The notes beneath the pieces are model-generated. The model was given only the letters and a program-made list of their open reading frames with translations, ran no database searches and had not been told where the DNA came from. From NCBI GenBank assembly GCA_965203535.1, contig OZ241897.1:3472001-3536000 (forward strand): a stretch of DNA of 64,000 nucleotides, given 5' to 3'. The translations under genes were made by a program, and so were the position numbers. This DNA comes from JAJDTT01 sp022827025. Its GTDB lineage: Bacteria; Acidobacteriota; UBA6911; RPQK01; JAJDTT01. This document shows, piece by piece, positions 8,727-15,397 of the stretch (positions within the stretch are counted from its first letter, which is position 1; each line of letters starts with the position of its first letter).

Positions 8727-9299
8727 TCAGTCCTGGTGGGTGGGTGGGAGCCGCGAGGCGAGTCGTTCGACTCCGTTCATCATCGCTTGAAAACTCGGCG
8801 AACAGTTGCGCTCCCGCGTCAGGTGATCCGCGAGGACGCGTGATCCGGAAACCTTCTGATACTGCGGAACGAGCTTGGAGAGCTCCGAGGCCGGATATGG
8901 AACTGCGTCCGGGCGACGAAACCGTGCCCGGTAACCGATCTTGCGGAGCGATTCTTTCTTGAAGGCCTCGGCCAACGCGTCGGGCTCGCCAAAATACCAC
9001 GCCTCGAGCTCTTGACATGCGAGGCGAATCAGACAGTGCTCTTCCTGACGAACCGAGCACAGCCCCCGAAGGTGCTCCTTGAGGGCCTTGCAGTCTCCCC
9101 GGTCATTGTCCCTCACAATCACGAAACGGGCACCGGGCTCTCGCCAACCACGGAGTTTCCGGGGGATGCTCTTCTCCAGATCTCCCTTTCCATCATGAGA
9201 CACACACAGGAAGCTCAAGTTTGGAAAGAGACGTGGAAGAAGTCCGTCGAGCAGCGCTTTCATCGAATACTCTTCGAGCAGGAAGATCACGCGGCTCAT
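8727..9299 (-). CDS. DUF4276 (TOPRIM-like) protein, partner of the AAA ATPase
   Basis: 190 residues. TOPRIM-like pattern: an early acidic residue after strand 1 (VIFLLEEYS, E9/E10) and a later Asp cluster (FVIVRDNDRGD, D64, D66, D69). It also has the family motif LACQELEAWYFGEP and a C-terminal SPSFQAMMNGVERLA. DUF4276 proteins are usually paired with an AAA_21/AAA_15 ATPase. Here the ATG overlaps the ATPase stop codon by 4 bp, so translation is probably coupled. By analogy with OLD nucleases and PARIS (AAA ATPase plus TOPRIM effector), this is probably the nuclease half of a two-gene module. Activity is inferred. Confidence 0.8.
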   Translation of the reverse strand: MSRVIFLLEEYSMKALLDGLLPRLFPNLSFLCVSHDGKGDLEKSIPRKLRGWREPGARFVIVRDNDRGDCKALKEHLRGLCSVRQEEHCLIRLACQELEAWYFGEPDALAEAFKKESLRKIGYRARFRRPDAVPYPASELSKLVPQYQKVSGSRVLADHLTRERNCSPSFQAMMNGVERLASRLPPTHQD

Positions 9300-10471
9300 C
9301 GCGGACTCGCGCCTTCAAGGAGACCCTGCCTCCATAGCGTGCCCAGCTTGTCGCCCTCGTCCACAAGCCGCTTCAGCAGCCCGTCGGTCGACGCCCGCCG
9401 CACCTTGGTGAAACCGTGCTCCTTGACAAACCAGTACACCTCGTTCAGCTCCGCGCCGTTGAGGAAGAACGGGGAATGGGTCGACACGAAGACTTGGCCG
9501 CCGCGTCGAGCGTACTCCCTGAATTCCTCAATGAGTTCCCGAAGAAGGTCCGGATACAACTGGTTCTCCGGCTCCTCAACGGCGAGAAGCGGATGTGGCC
9601 TGGGGTCATAGAGCAAAATCAGGTAGGCGAACATCTTGATCGTTCCATCGCTGACAAAGCGGGCAATAAAAGGATCGCGAAACGCGTCGTCCCGAAAGCG
9701 GAGCACCAACCGGCCGTCTTCCGTCGGTCTTGCCTCCACTCCGCTCACGCCGGGAACTCTGGCACTCATCGCCTGCAGAACCCGGTCGAAACACTCGGGG
9801 TGATGTTGGTAGAGGTACTGTGCGACCTGCGCGACGTTGTCGCCTCTGGTGGACAGATGCTCCGCGTACCCCGCTTCCACACTGGGCCTCGCGTCCGAGA
9901 TGTGGAAATCCGAGATGTGCCAATTCTCGATCAGACTCCGGAACTCCGACACCACTCGAAATCGTTGGAACTGTCCCAGCCCCTTGATGGCCAGAACACT
10001 GGGGTCGTCCAGCTTGTATTCCTCCCGCTCCTCCTCAACGCCTTCCTGTCCGTAGACCGACTCATTGGTGATGGCATATCCCTCGCCGCCGCTGAAGTCG
10101 ACGAAGTGCCACGGCCTTCCGAATCGCCCCCGCCGGTACCGAAGCACTTCGCGGGCGACGACGACCCGTCCATTCTCGGTGGCGATCCTGAGAAGATACG
10201 TGGCCAGGCGCCCACCACTCTCCCGAAACTGGACCGTGATCCCGATCGGTCCCTCGCTGCCGCGCGAGACCAGCTCCCGAAATCCGCCCCGCCGTGTCAC
10301 GGCGGCCGCGACGTTGTGGGTCAACGCGTCCTTGAGGAACGTGAAGACATCGAACAGGGTTGACTTTCCCGACCCGTTGGCGCCGACGACGATGGCGAGT
10401 TGAGGGAGATCCTCAAACTTCACGCTGCGGAACACGCGGTAGTTTTCTATCTTGATGTTCTCGATGCGCAT
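9296..10471 (-). CDS. AAA_21/OLD-like ABC-type ATPase of the DUF4276 pair
   Basis: 391 residues. It starts MRIENIKIENYRVFRSVKFED with Walker A GANGSGKST at residues 30-38. The second half has the SMC/RecF-type Walker B (LLAVEEPENQLYPDLL) and the switch His (VFVSTHSPFFLNG). There is no coiled-coil zinc hook and no fused TOPRIM; the nuclease is the separate downstream DUF4276 gene. It lies 32 bp after methylase A and overlaps DUF4276 by 4 bp. In OLD/PARIS-like systems such an ATPase senses infection and controls the TOPRIM partner. Its place between the methylase and ATPase of the HMA-like set suggests a nested module or a system-specific accessory. Confidence 0.88.
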   Translation of the reverse strand: MRIENIKIENYRVFRSVKFEDLPQLAIVVGANGSGKSTLFDVFTFLKDALTHNVAAAVTRRGGFRELVSRGSEGPIGITVQFRESGGRLATYLLRIATENGRVVVAREVLRYRRGRFGRPWHFVDFSGGEGYAITNESVYGQEGVEEEREEYKLDDPSVLAIKGLGQFQRFRVVSEFRSLIENWHISDFHISDARPSVEAGYAEHLSTRGDNVAQVAQYLYQHHPECFDRVLQAMSARVPGVSGVEARPTEDGRLVLRFRDDAFRDPFIARFVSDGTIKMFAYLILLYDPRPHPLLAVEEPENQLYPDLLRELIEEFREYARRGGQVFVSTHSPFFLNGAELNEVYWFVKEHGFTKVRRASTDGLLKRLVDEGDKLGTLWRQGLLEGASPR

Positions 10472-10503
10472 CTGTCAGCTGTCGGGCTCAAGGTAATCGG
10501 CAG

Positions 10504-13422
10504 TCACGGATTCTGCCACCCGGAAAGTTTCGGCTGCACTGCAGGGGCTTTCGCGCCCGCTAGTTGCCTGATCTCAGGCCAGCTCCCGACAAGAGCATTG
10601 TACTGGAGTGCCTCTGCAGCCCACTTCTTCCGCTCCGAGATCGAGTAGAGCCGATAGGCGAGGTCGCGCGCCACGTCGGCCACGCTCCCGAGCCGCCTGA
10701 CAAGATCCGCGGCCGCCTGTTCACCGTCGCAATCCAGCAGCCGGACCAGATGGTGGACCATTTCCCAGGTCGTGAGGCGGGCGTCGGAAGACGGGTCCCA
10801 TTCGGAAGGCAGTTCGGCAGCTCGTAGCAAACGAACCTTGCCCGCACGGGATTCGACGATGCCGGCCTCCACCAAGCCTTCGATGCTTGTGACCTTGGCC
10901 TTGGACAGCATCTCCGCGACACCGAACTCGCCTTCCGCGAAGCCCTGCTCCTCGAACCAGGCGAGAGCCCAGCGGGTGTCCGCGTCGAAGTCGCCTTCCT
11001 GTTCCGTCAGCGACTCATCGAGGATCTGATTGATCAGAGCCAACGCCTCGCGGACCTTCATCGGCTTCCCGTTGGCGTTGAGCACCTTCCCGTATCGAGT
11101 GTATACCGCCATGCCGGGCCCGATGGCGGCCTGAGCGAGGTCGACAGGCGCGATGTTGCCCGACTGGAGGAGATGGATGGCCTTGGGAAGTTCGGCGCGG
11201 AGTGCCGTCAGGAATTCGCGGCGGGTGGCGAGGGGAGCATCGGCGGGACGGCGGCGGCAGACGAGGACGATAGAGGAGGCGAGGGCGGCCACTCTCTCTT
11301 TCAGACCAGCGACGCGTTCTGTTCGGATAGGCCAAGTACCACTGATCGCGAACCCTGAGCTAATCACAGCGTCCAGAAATGTCTCCCAGCCGGTGCTGGC
11401 AGCCCCTCCATACCTAGTCTCCGACTGCTTAAAGGCGTAGTAGATGGTTACTGGAAATCCAGGGTGGGCTTGCTCAGCGAGACGCTCCATCGCCTTGCTC
11501 ATTCCCGTGAGAAAGAACGATTCTGCCGCTTCCTTGCCGGAATGCCTATACGGTGTGGCCACCAATTCGTCGGCTTTGGGCACCTGTAACGTGGAAAACA
11601 GGTCAGGGAAGACCGGTTTCTGCGAACGCCGTAGCCATACGTAGAAGAAGTCAGAGAGGTCTGCGTACCCGATGTTGTCGTAGTAGGGTGGGTCTGTCGA
11701 GACAACCTTGCTGACGCTTATCGCCTGGGTGGTCGCATCGCCGAGGGCGCCGTTCCCATACCCTTCAGATGGCAGAACCAAAAAGACCTTGGTTATCCAG
11801 TTAATCCCGGCCATCCAGTTCCCGCTGGTTGTTCCGAATGGCGGTGCCTCTGCGTAGTCCCATGTCATGGGGAGCGCTTGCCGCGCGAACGTTCCGCGAA
11901 TGAAGCCCTCCGCCGGAGTAGCGATGGTCGACCAATAGTTTGCTGCGTAGTCCACGGCAAACGCCAGATACACGCCGACCGAGTTGGCATAAGCGCGCGC
12001 CCCGGTGCCCCCGTCACGTAGGGGGCGATCGTCTTCTGGAAGACCTGCGCCCAGGGCATCCCGTCGGATGCGTTCCATCGCCTCGCCGACCAAGTCCGAG
12101 AAAGTGGTCAGGGCAACGAGCTGGCGGTCGGTGAAGAGGTCGCCGAAGGTGGGAAGGCCGTAGTTTGGCGTCTTGAAGTCTCGTGGATTGTGGGGAAGGG
12201 GCGTGTCCGGTTTCCAAGCTACAGAGATCCTCCGCGCAATGGCTTCGTGCTCGGGGATCGGCGAAATATAGATTCTCGTTCGGTCACCTTCGGCCACGGT
12301 TGCCATGAGCTTCGAGCCCATACGACCTGCTTTTCCTTCCTGTCGGATATAATCGTAGGTGATTGGCGCACCGGACATCACGCAACGGAAGGCCTTTCGT
12401 TTTCCTGCACTCGTTCCCGCCTTGACCGCGCCAGCGTTCGTAGGTATTCCAGCTCGCACCCGAAACCGGTACCTACGCCCCGCAATCACTGGCTCCACGT
12501 ATGCTTGCTTGCCCTTCTTGGTCGACAGCATCCACGTGGAGGCCAGTGGCACTTCCACGTCGGCGAAAGCCGGGTTAGGGCTCCGCACCGTCCGCGCCCA
12601 CAGCCAAGCGATCACCGTCAGCTTCCGACCTTCGTACGGCTTCAGGTCCGAGCGATCGCGCACCATCGCGGATGTGACCTCAACCTTCGGATACAGGTGT
12701 CCAATTCGACGCCGGGCCTCGTCGCGCATCCACTGGCCGTAGTATCGGACGTCCTCTGCCAGTCCCCGCGCCCCCGTCCACTGCCGCTCGACTAACTCCT
12801 TTGTCGAAACCGAGTCGGGGTTGACTGGCGCCCGGCCAGCGAACTTCGGCGGGATTTCGATCATCGCCTTGTTGATCAGCACGGCGACGGGGTTCAGGTC
12901 GCTGGCGTGCGCCTCCAGGCCGAGCCGCTGCGCCTCCAGCGGGAGCGCACCACCCCCAGCAAACGGATCGTGAAACGCCGGAAGCCGCTTCGGGTCAAAC
13001 AATTCTCTCGCGAGCGGATGGTTCGCATTGTCCTCGCACGCGCGCCGCCAGTTCCGCACGATCTCGGCCCTCGCCTCCGACAACATCTCCTCGTTGTTCG
13101 TGTTCTCCCATTTGACCAGCCGCTTCAAAATCCCGAACAGCCGTTCCCGTTCCTGCTCCTGCGTGTCCTTCGCAGGAAACCGATCCGGATCCGCCGACGG
13201 GTCGTCGACCATCTGGGCGAAGATTACCGCTCGCGCTGCCGCCAGGGGCCGTCGGGCCCACCATAGATGCAGTGTACTCGGGTGACCGTGACGAATAGAC
13301 TTCTCACGCCTTGACGCGGCATTGATTGCGTCGAGTGGCAACGCCACTTCGATGAGCTTCTTGCGCTGCTTCACTGAAGACTTCCATGCGTATGTGCGTT
13401 CATTTGGAGCATGTGGCGACAT
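10504..13422 (-). CDS. DUF1156 DNA methyltransferase, copy A (full length)
   Basis: 972 residues. The N-terminal DUF1156 signature is KLIEVALPLDAINAASRREK, then HPSTLHLWWARRPLAAARA. SAM-binding motif I is at ~152-157 (DPFAGGGALPLEA) with SDLNPVAVLINKA next. The catalytic DPPY is at 577-580 (STDPPYYDNIGYADL), so an N6-adenine or N4-cytosine amino-methylase is expected. The segments at ~315-430 and ~490-570 differ strongly from copy B and may hold target recognition. The tail at residues 779-972 is absent from copy B. No Shine-Dalgarno is visible before the ATG. It heads the operon AAA - DUF4276 - DUF499 and follows the two recombinases on the same strand. It provides modification in an HMA-like locus. 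Confidence 0.9.
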   Translation of the reverse strand: MSPHAPNERTYAWKSSVKQRKKLIEVALPLDAINAASRREKSIRHGHPSTLHLWWARRPLAAARAVIFAQMVDDPSADPDRFPAKDTQEQERERLFGILKRLVKWENTNNEEMLSEARAEIVRNWRRACEDNANHPLARELFDPKRLPAFHDPFAGGGALPLEAQRLGLEAHASDLNPVAVLINKAMIEIPPKFAGRAPVNPDSVSTKELVERQWTGARGLAEDVRYYGQWMRDEARRRIGHLYPKVEVTSAMVRDRSDLKPYEGRKLTVIAWLWARTVRSPNPAFADVEVPLASTWMLSTKKGKQAYVEPVIAGRRYRFRVRAGIPTNAGAVKAGTSAGKRKAFRCVMSGAPITYDYIRQEGKAGRMGSKLMATVAEGDRTRIYISPIPEHEAIARRISVAWKPDTPLPHNPRDFKTPNYGLPTFGDLFTDRQLVALTTFSDLVGEAMERIRRDALGAGLPEDDRPLRDGGTGARAYANSVGVYLAFAVDYAANYWSTIATPAEGFIRGTFARQALPMTWDYAEAPPFGTTSGNWMAGINWITKVFLVLPSEGYGNGALGDATTQAISVSKVVSTDPPYYDNIGYADLSDFFYVWLRRSQKPVFPDLFSTLQVPKADELVATPYRHSGKEAAESFFLTGMSKAMERLAEQAHPGFPVTIYYAFKQSETRYGGAASTGWETFLDAVISSGFAISGTWPIRTERVAGLKERVAALASSIVLVCRRRPADAPLATRREFLTALRAELPKAIHLLQSGNIAPVDLAQAAIGPGMAVYTRYGKVLNANGKPMKVREALALINQILDESLTEQEGDFDADTRWALAWFEEQGFAEGEFGVAEMLSKAKVTSIEGLVEAGIVESRAGKVRLLRAAELPSEWDPSSDARLTTWEMVHHLVRLLDCDGEQAAADLVRRLGSVADVARDLAYRLYSISERKKWAAEALQYNALVGSWPEIRQLAGAKAPAVQPKLSGWQNP
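11089..11187 (-). repeat. Inverted repeat arm A1 (methylase crossover block)
   Basis: Compared by eye, these 99 bp are the reverse complement of 17606-17704 with two mismatches. In copy A the sequence continues into the 194-residue tail. In copy B homology stops at the last base of this block. It is the proposed crossover arm. Confidence 0.8.
12712..12837 (-). repeat. Inverted repeat arm A2 within methylase A
   Basis: 126 bp, reverse complement of 15938-16063 with two mismatches counted by eye. The flanking sequence on the far side differs at many third positions, which suggests recent gene conversion or recombination between the two copies. Confidence 0.75.
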
Positions 13423-13508
13423 GGTATAGGGGAATAATGGCGGATAGATAGCCCACAGCCTGAAACCTGCGGCATCGGTTCGTCACACGCCCGGACCCGC
13501 GCTTGCTG

Positions 13509-14384
13509 TCATAATTGCTCGTCCAGCAGCCTCGCGATCTCCACACCGATCCGTTCCGCCGCTTCCTCCGCCTCACGGTCGCCAACATGTGCGTACCGGA
13601 GGGCCATGCGGTCGCGGCTGTGTCCCAACAGTTGAGACAGGACCGGGAGGGGCACCCGGCGCATCACCGCATGGCTCGCGAACGTGTGGCGCAGGTCGTG
13701 GAGCCGAACATCCTCTACTCGCGCTTCGCGGCGTACCTTGCGCCACAGCGAGATTTCGCTTGAACGTGGCCGGGATCCATCCGTCAACGAAGGGAAGACG
13801 TAGGGGCTGCCGGTCCGCGGCTGCCTTGCGATCACCGCTTGAGCCGTCTTGCTCAAGAACACCGTGCGCGGTCCCGTCTTGCTGTCGACCAGGCGCAGCC
13901 GTTCTCCGTCGACTTCCTTCCAGCGCAACCCGACGAGCTCACCCTTGCGGCACCCGGTGAGCAGCAGCAGCCGAATGATCGCCGCCTGTTGTCGCCCCGA
14001 GCCGCGACCCCGGTGGGCATCGAGGGCGGCGTGGACCCGCGCGATTTCATCCTGTGACAGGAAGCGGGTCACCCGCGGTCGCGGGTTGTGTCTCACGCCG
14101 CGGGTCGGATTCGTGTCGATGTGACCGCACTCGATGGCGTAGTTGAAGATCTGCCTCAAGATATCCAGCATGCGATTGGCGCCCGCGGGCGCCGTCTCGC
14201 TGTAACGGTCAAACCACTGGCGCACCTCGGACCGGCCGATCTCGCTCAGCCGCTGCGGTCCGAAGGTGGGGACCAACTGGGTGCGGAGCGCGCTGTCCAT
14301 TCGCTGCCGCGTCGAGGGTTTGCAGCGCTCGTAGCAGGCAATTCTCCAGGATCCCGAGACGAATTCTTCGAAGCTCGGCGCCAC
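13509..14384 (-). CDS. Tyrosine recombinase 1 (site-specific integrase)
   Basis: 291 residues. It has an N-terminal SAM-like core-binding domain (~1-100) and a catalytic domain with all six expected residues: R146 (TGCRKGELVGLRW), K169 (DSKTGPRT), H229 and R232 (HDLRHTFAS), H255 (LLGHS) and Y264 (MALRYAHVG). It starts 3 bp after the stop of recombinase 2, so the two are co-transcribed. It ends 86 bp before methylase A. Its position between two inverted methylase copies fits a dedicated invertase for the locus. Mobility of the whole island is the alternative role. Confidence 0.93.
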   Translation of the reverse strand: MAPSFEEFVSGSWRIACYERCKPSTRQRMDSALRTQLVPTFGPQRLSEIGRSEVRQWFDRYSETAPAGANRMLDILRQIFNYAIECGHIDTNPTRGVRHNPRPRVTRFLSQDEIARVHAALDAHRGRGSGRQQAAIIRLLLLTGCRKGELVGLRWKEVDGERLRLVDSKTGPRTVFLSKTAQAVIARQPRTGSPYVFPSLTDGSRPRSSEISLWRKVRREARVEDVRLHDLRHTFASHAVMRRVPLPVLSQLLGHSRDRMALRYAHVGDREAEEAAERIGVEIARLLDEQL

Positions 14385-14387
14385 CCC

Positions 14388-15281
14388 TCAGCCTTCCACC
14401 AAGACCTTAGCAACTGTCTCGACCGCGTCCAGCAGCAAACGCTCGCCGAAGTGCGTGTACCTCAAAGTGGTATCTGGGTCTCGGTGTCCCAGCAGGCGCC
14501 CGATCATGACCACCGTCTCGCCGCGTCGCAGCGCAAAACTCGCGTAGGTGTGACGCAGGTCGTGCAGCCGAAGGCCCCCAAGCCCCGCCGCTGCGCGTAG
14601 CCGTCGCCAAGGTCCGTACAGGGTCTCGGTGGACATGGGACCAGAGCCGGTCGCGGCAGGAAAGACGTGCCCCTTTGTCCGGGGAAGGCCGTCGAGCACC
14701 CGGCGGGCCGCCGAGCTGAGCCATACCGTACGGGGTCCAATCTTGCTGTCACGCAGAAAGATGTGCCCCTCGCGATAATCGTCCCAGCGTAGCGTGCGGA
14801 TCTCGCTCTGCCTGCAACCGGTAAGGATCAGGAGTCTGACGATGGCCACCTGCAGCGGTGCCCCGGCAGCACCGTCTGCCAGAACCTGCCCAAGCCGGCG
14901 TATTTCGGACGCCGTCAGGAAGCGTTCTCTCCGTCGCTCCCGGTAGCGTCGAATCCGCGTGCAAGGATTGCTTGCCTCTGGTCGATAGCCGTACACTTCC
15001 GCTTGGCGCATGATGACCGAGAGAATCGGAAGCGAGCGATTGGCGGCGGCCGGGGTGGCATGAAGCGTGCCAAACCACTGCCGGACCTCGCCCCGAGTGA
15101 TTGCGGCCACCGGTCGTCCGCGAAACTGGGGCATGATCTGGTTGCGAAGGTAGACTTGGTTCACCTTGAGGGTGGCAGGCTTCCAGGTGCGCCCATACCT
15201 TCGAAAGACTTCTTCCGCGACTGTCTCAAAGAGAATCGGCTCGCCGGCGGTCGACTTGCCGCCGAGGGAAACGGTGGACAT
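14388..15281 (-). CDS. Tyrosine recombinase 2 (site-specific integrase)
   Basis: 297 residues, only distantly similar to recombinase 1 although both share the DSK-x-GPRT and LHDLRHT-x-AS motifs. Catalytic residues: R157 (TGCRQSEIRTLRW), K180, H240 and R243, H266 (LLGHRD) and Y275 (TTLRYTHF). An N-terminal core-binding domain (VNQVYLRNQIMPQFRG) is present. It is the first gene of the minus-strand series and is divergent from methylase B across a 116-bp gap. Tandem, unequal tyrosine recombinases often act as a pair; here both look intact. Confidence 0.93.
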   Translation of the reverse strand: MSTVSLGGKSTAGEPILFETVAEEVFRRYGRTWKPATLKVNQVYLRNQIMPQFRGRPVAAITRGEVRQWFGTLHATPAAANRSLPILSVIMRQAEVYGYRPEASNPCTRIRRYRERRRERFLTASEIRRLGQVLADGAAGAPLQVAIVRLLILTGCRQSEIRTLRWDDYREGHIFLRDSKIGPRTVWLSSAARRVLDGLPRTKGHVFPAATGSGPMSTETLYGPWRRLRAAAGLGGLRLHDLRHTYASFALRRGETVVMIGRLLGHRDPDTTLRYTHFGERLLLDAVETVAKVLVEG

Positions 15282-15348
15282 GGTGCTCCTCCCGAGATGT
15301 GTGCCGACGGTGGATGCGCGCGGCTCGCGGACGCACTGTCCGTCGGAA

Positions 15349-15378
15349 TGGCGATACTCTTCCTGGCGATACTCTTCC
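15349..15378 (+). repeat. Tandem 15-bp direct repeat in the divergent recombinase/methylase B gap
   Basis: TGGCGATACTCTTCC occurs twice, back to back, 20 bp before the methylase B start and ~70 bp upstream of recombinase 2. It could be an operator or a recombinase-binding site. Chance duplication is possible. No clear -35/-10 pair was recognised in the gap. Confidence 0.5.
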
Positions 15379-15397
15379 TTACGGATCGGGCGTGCCG

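Noticed and set aside
13509..15281. Prophage integration module
   Set aside because: No phage structural, replication or lysis genes adjoin the recombinases; the neighbours are methylases and a helicase.
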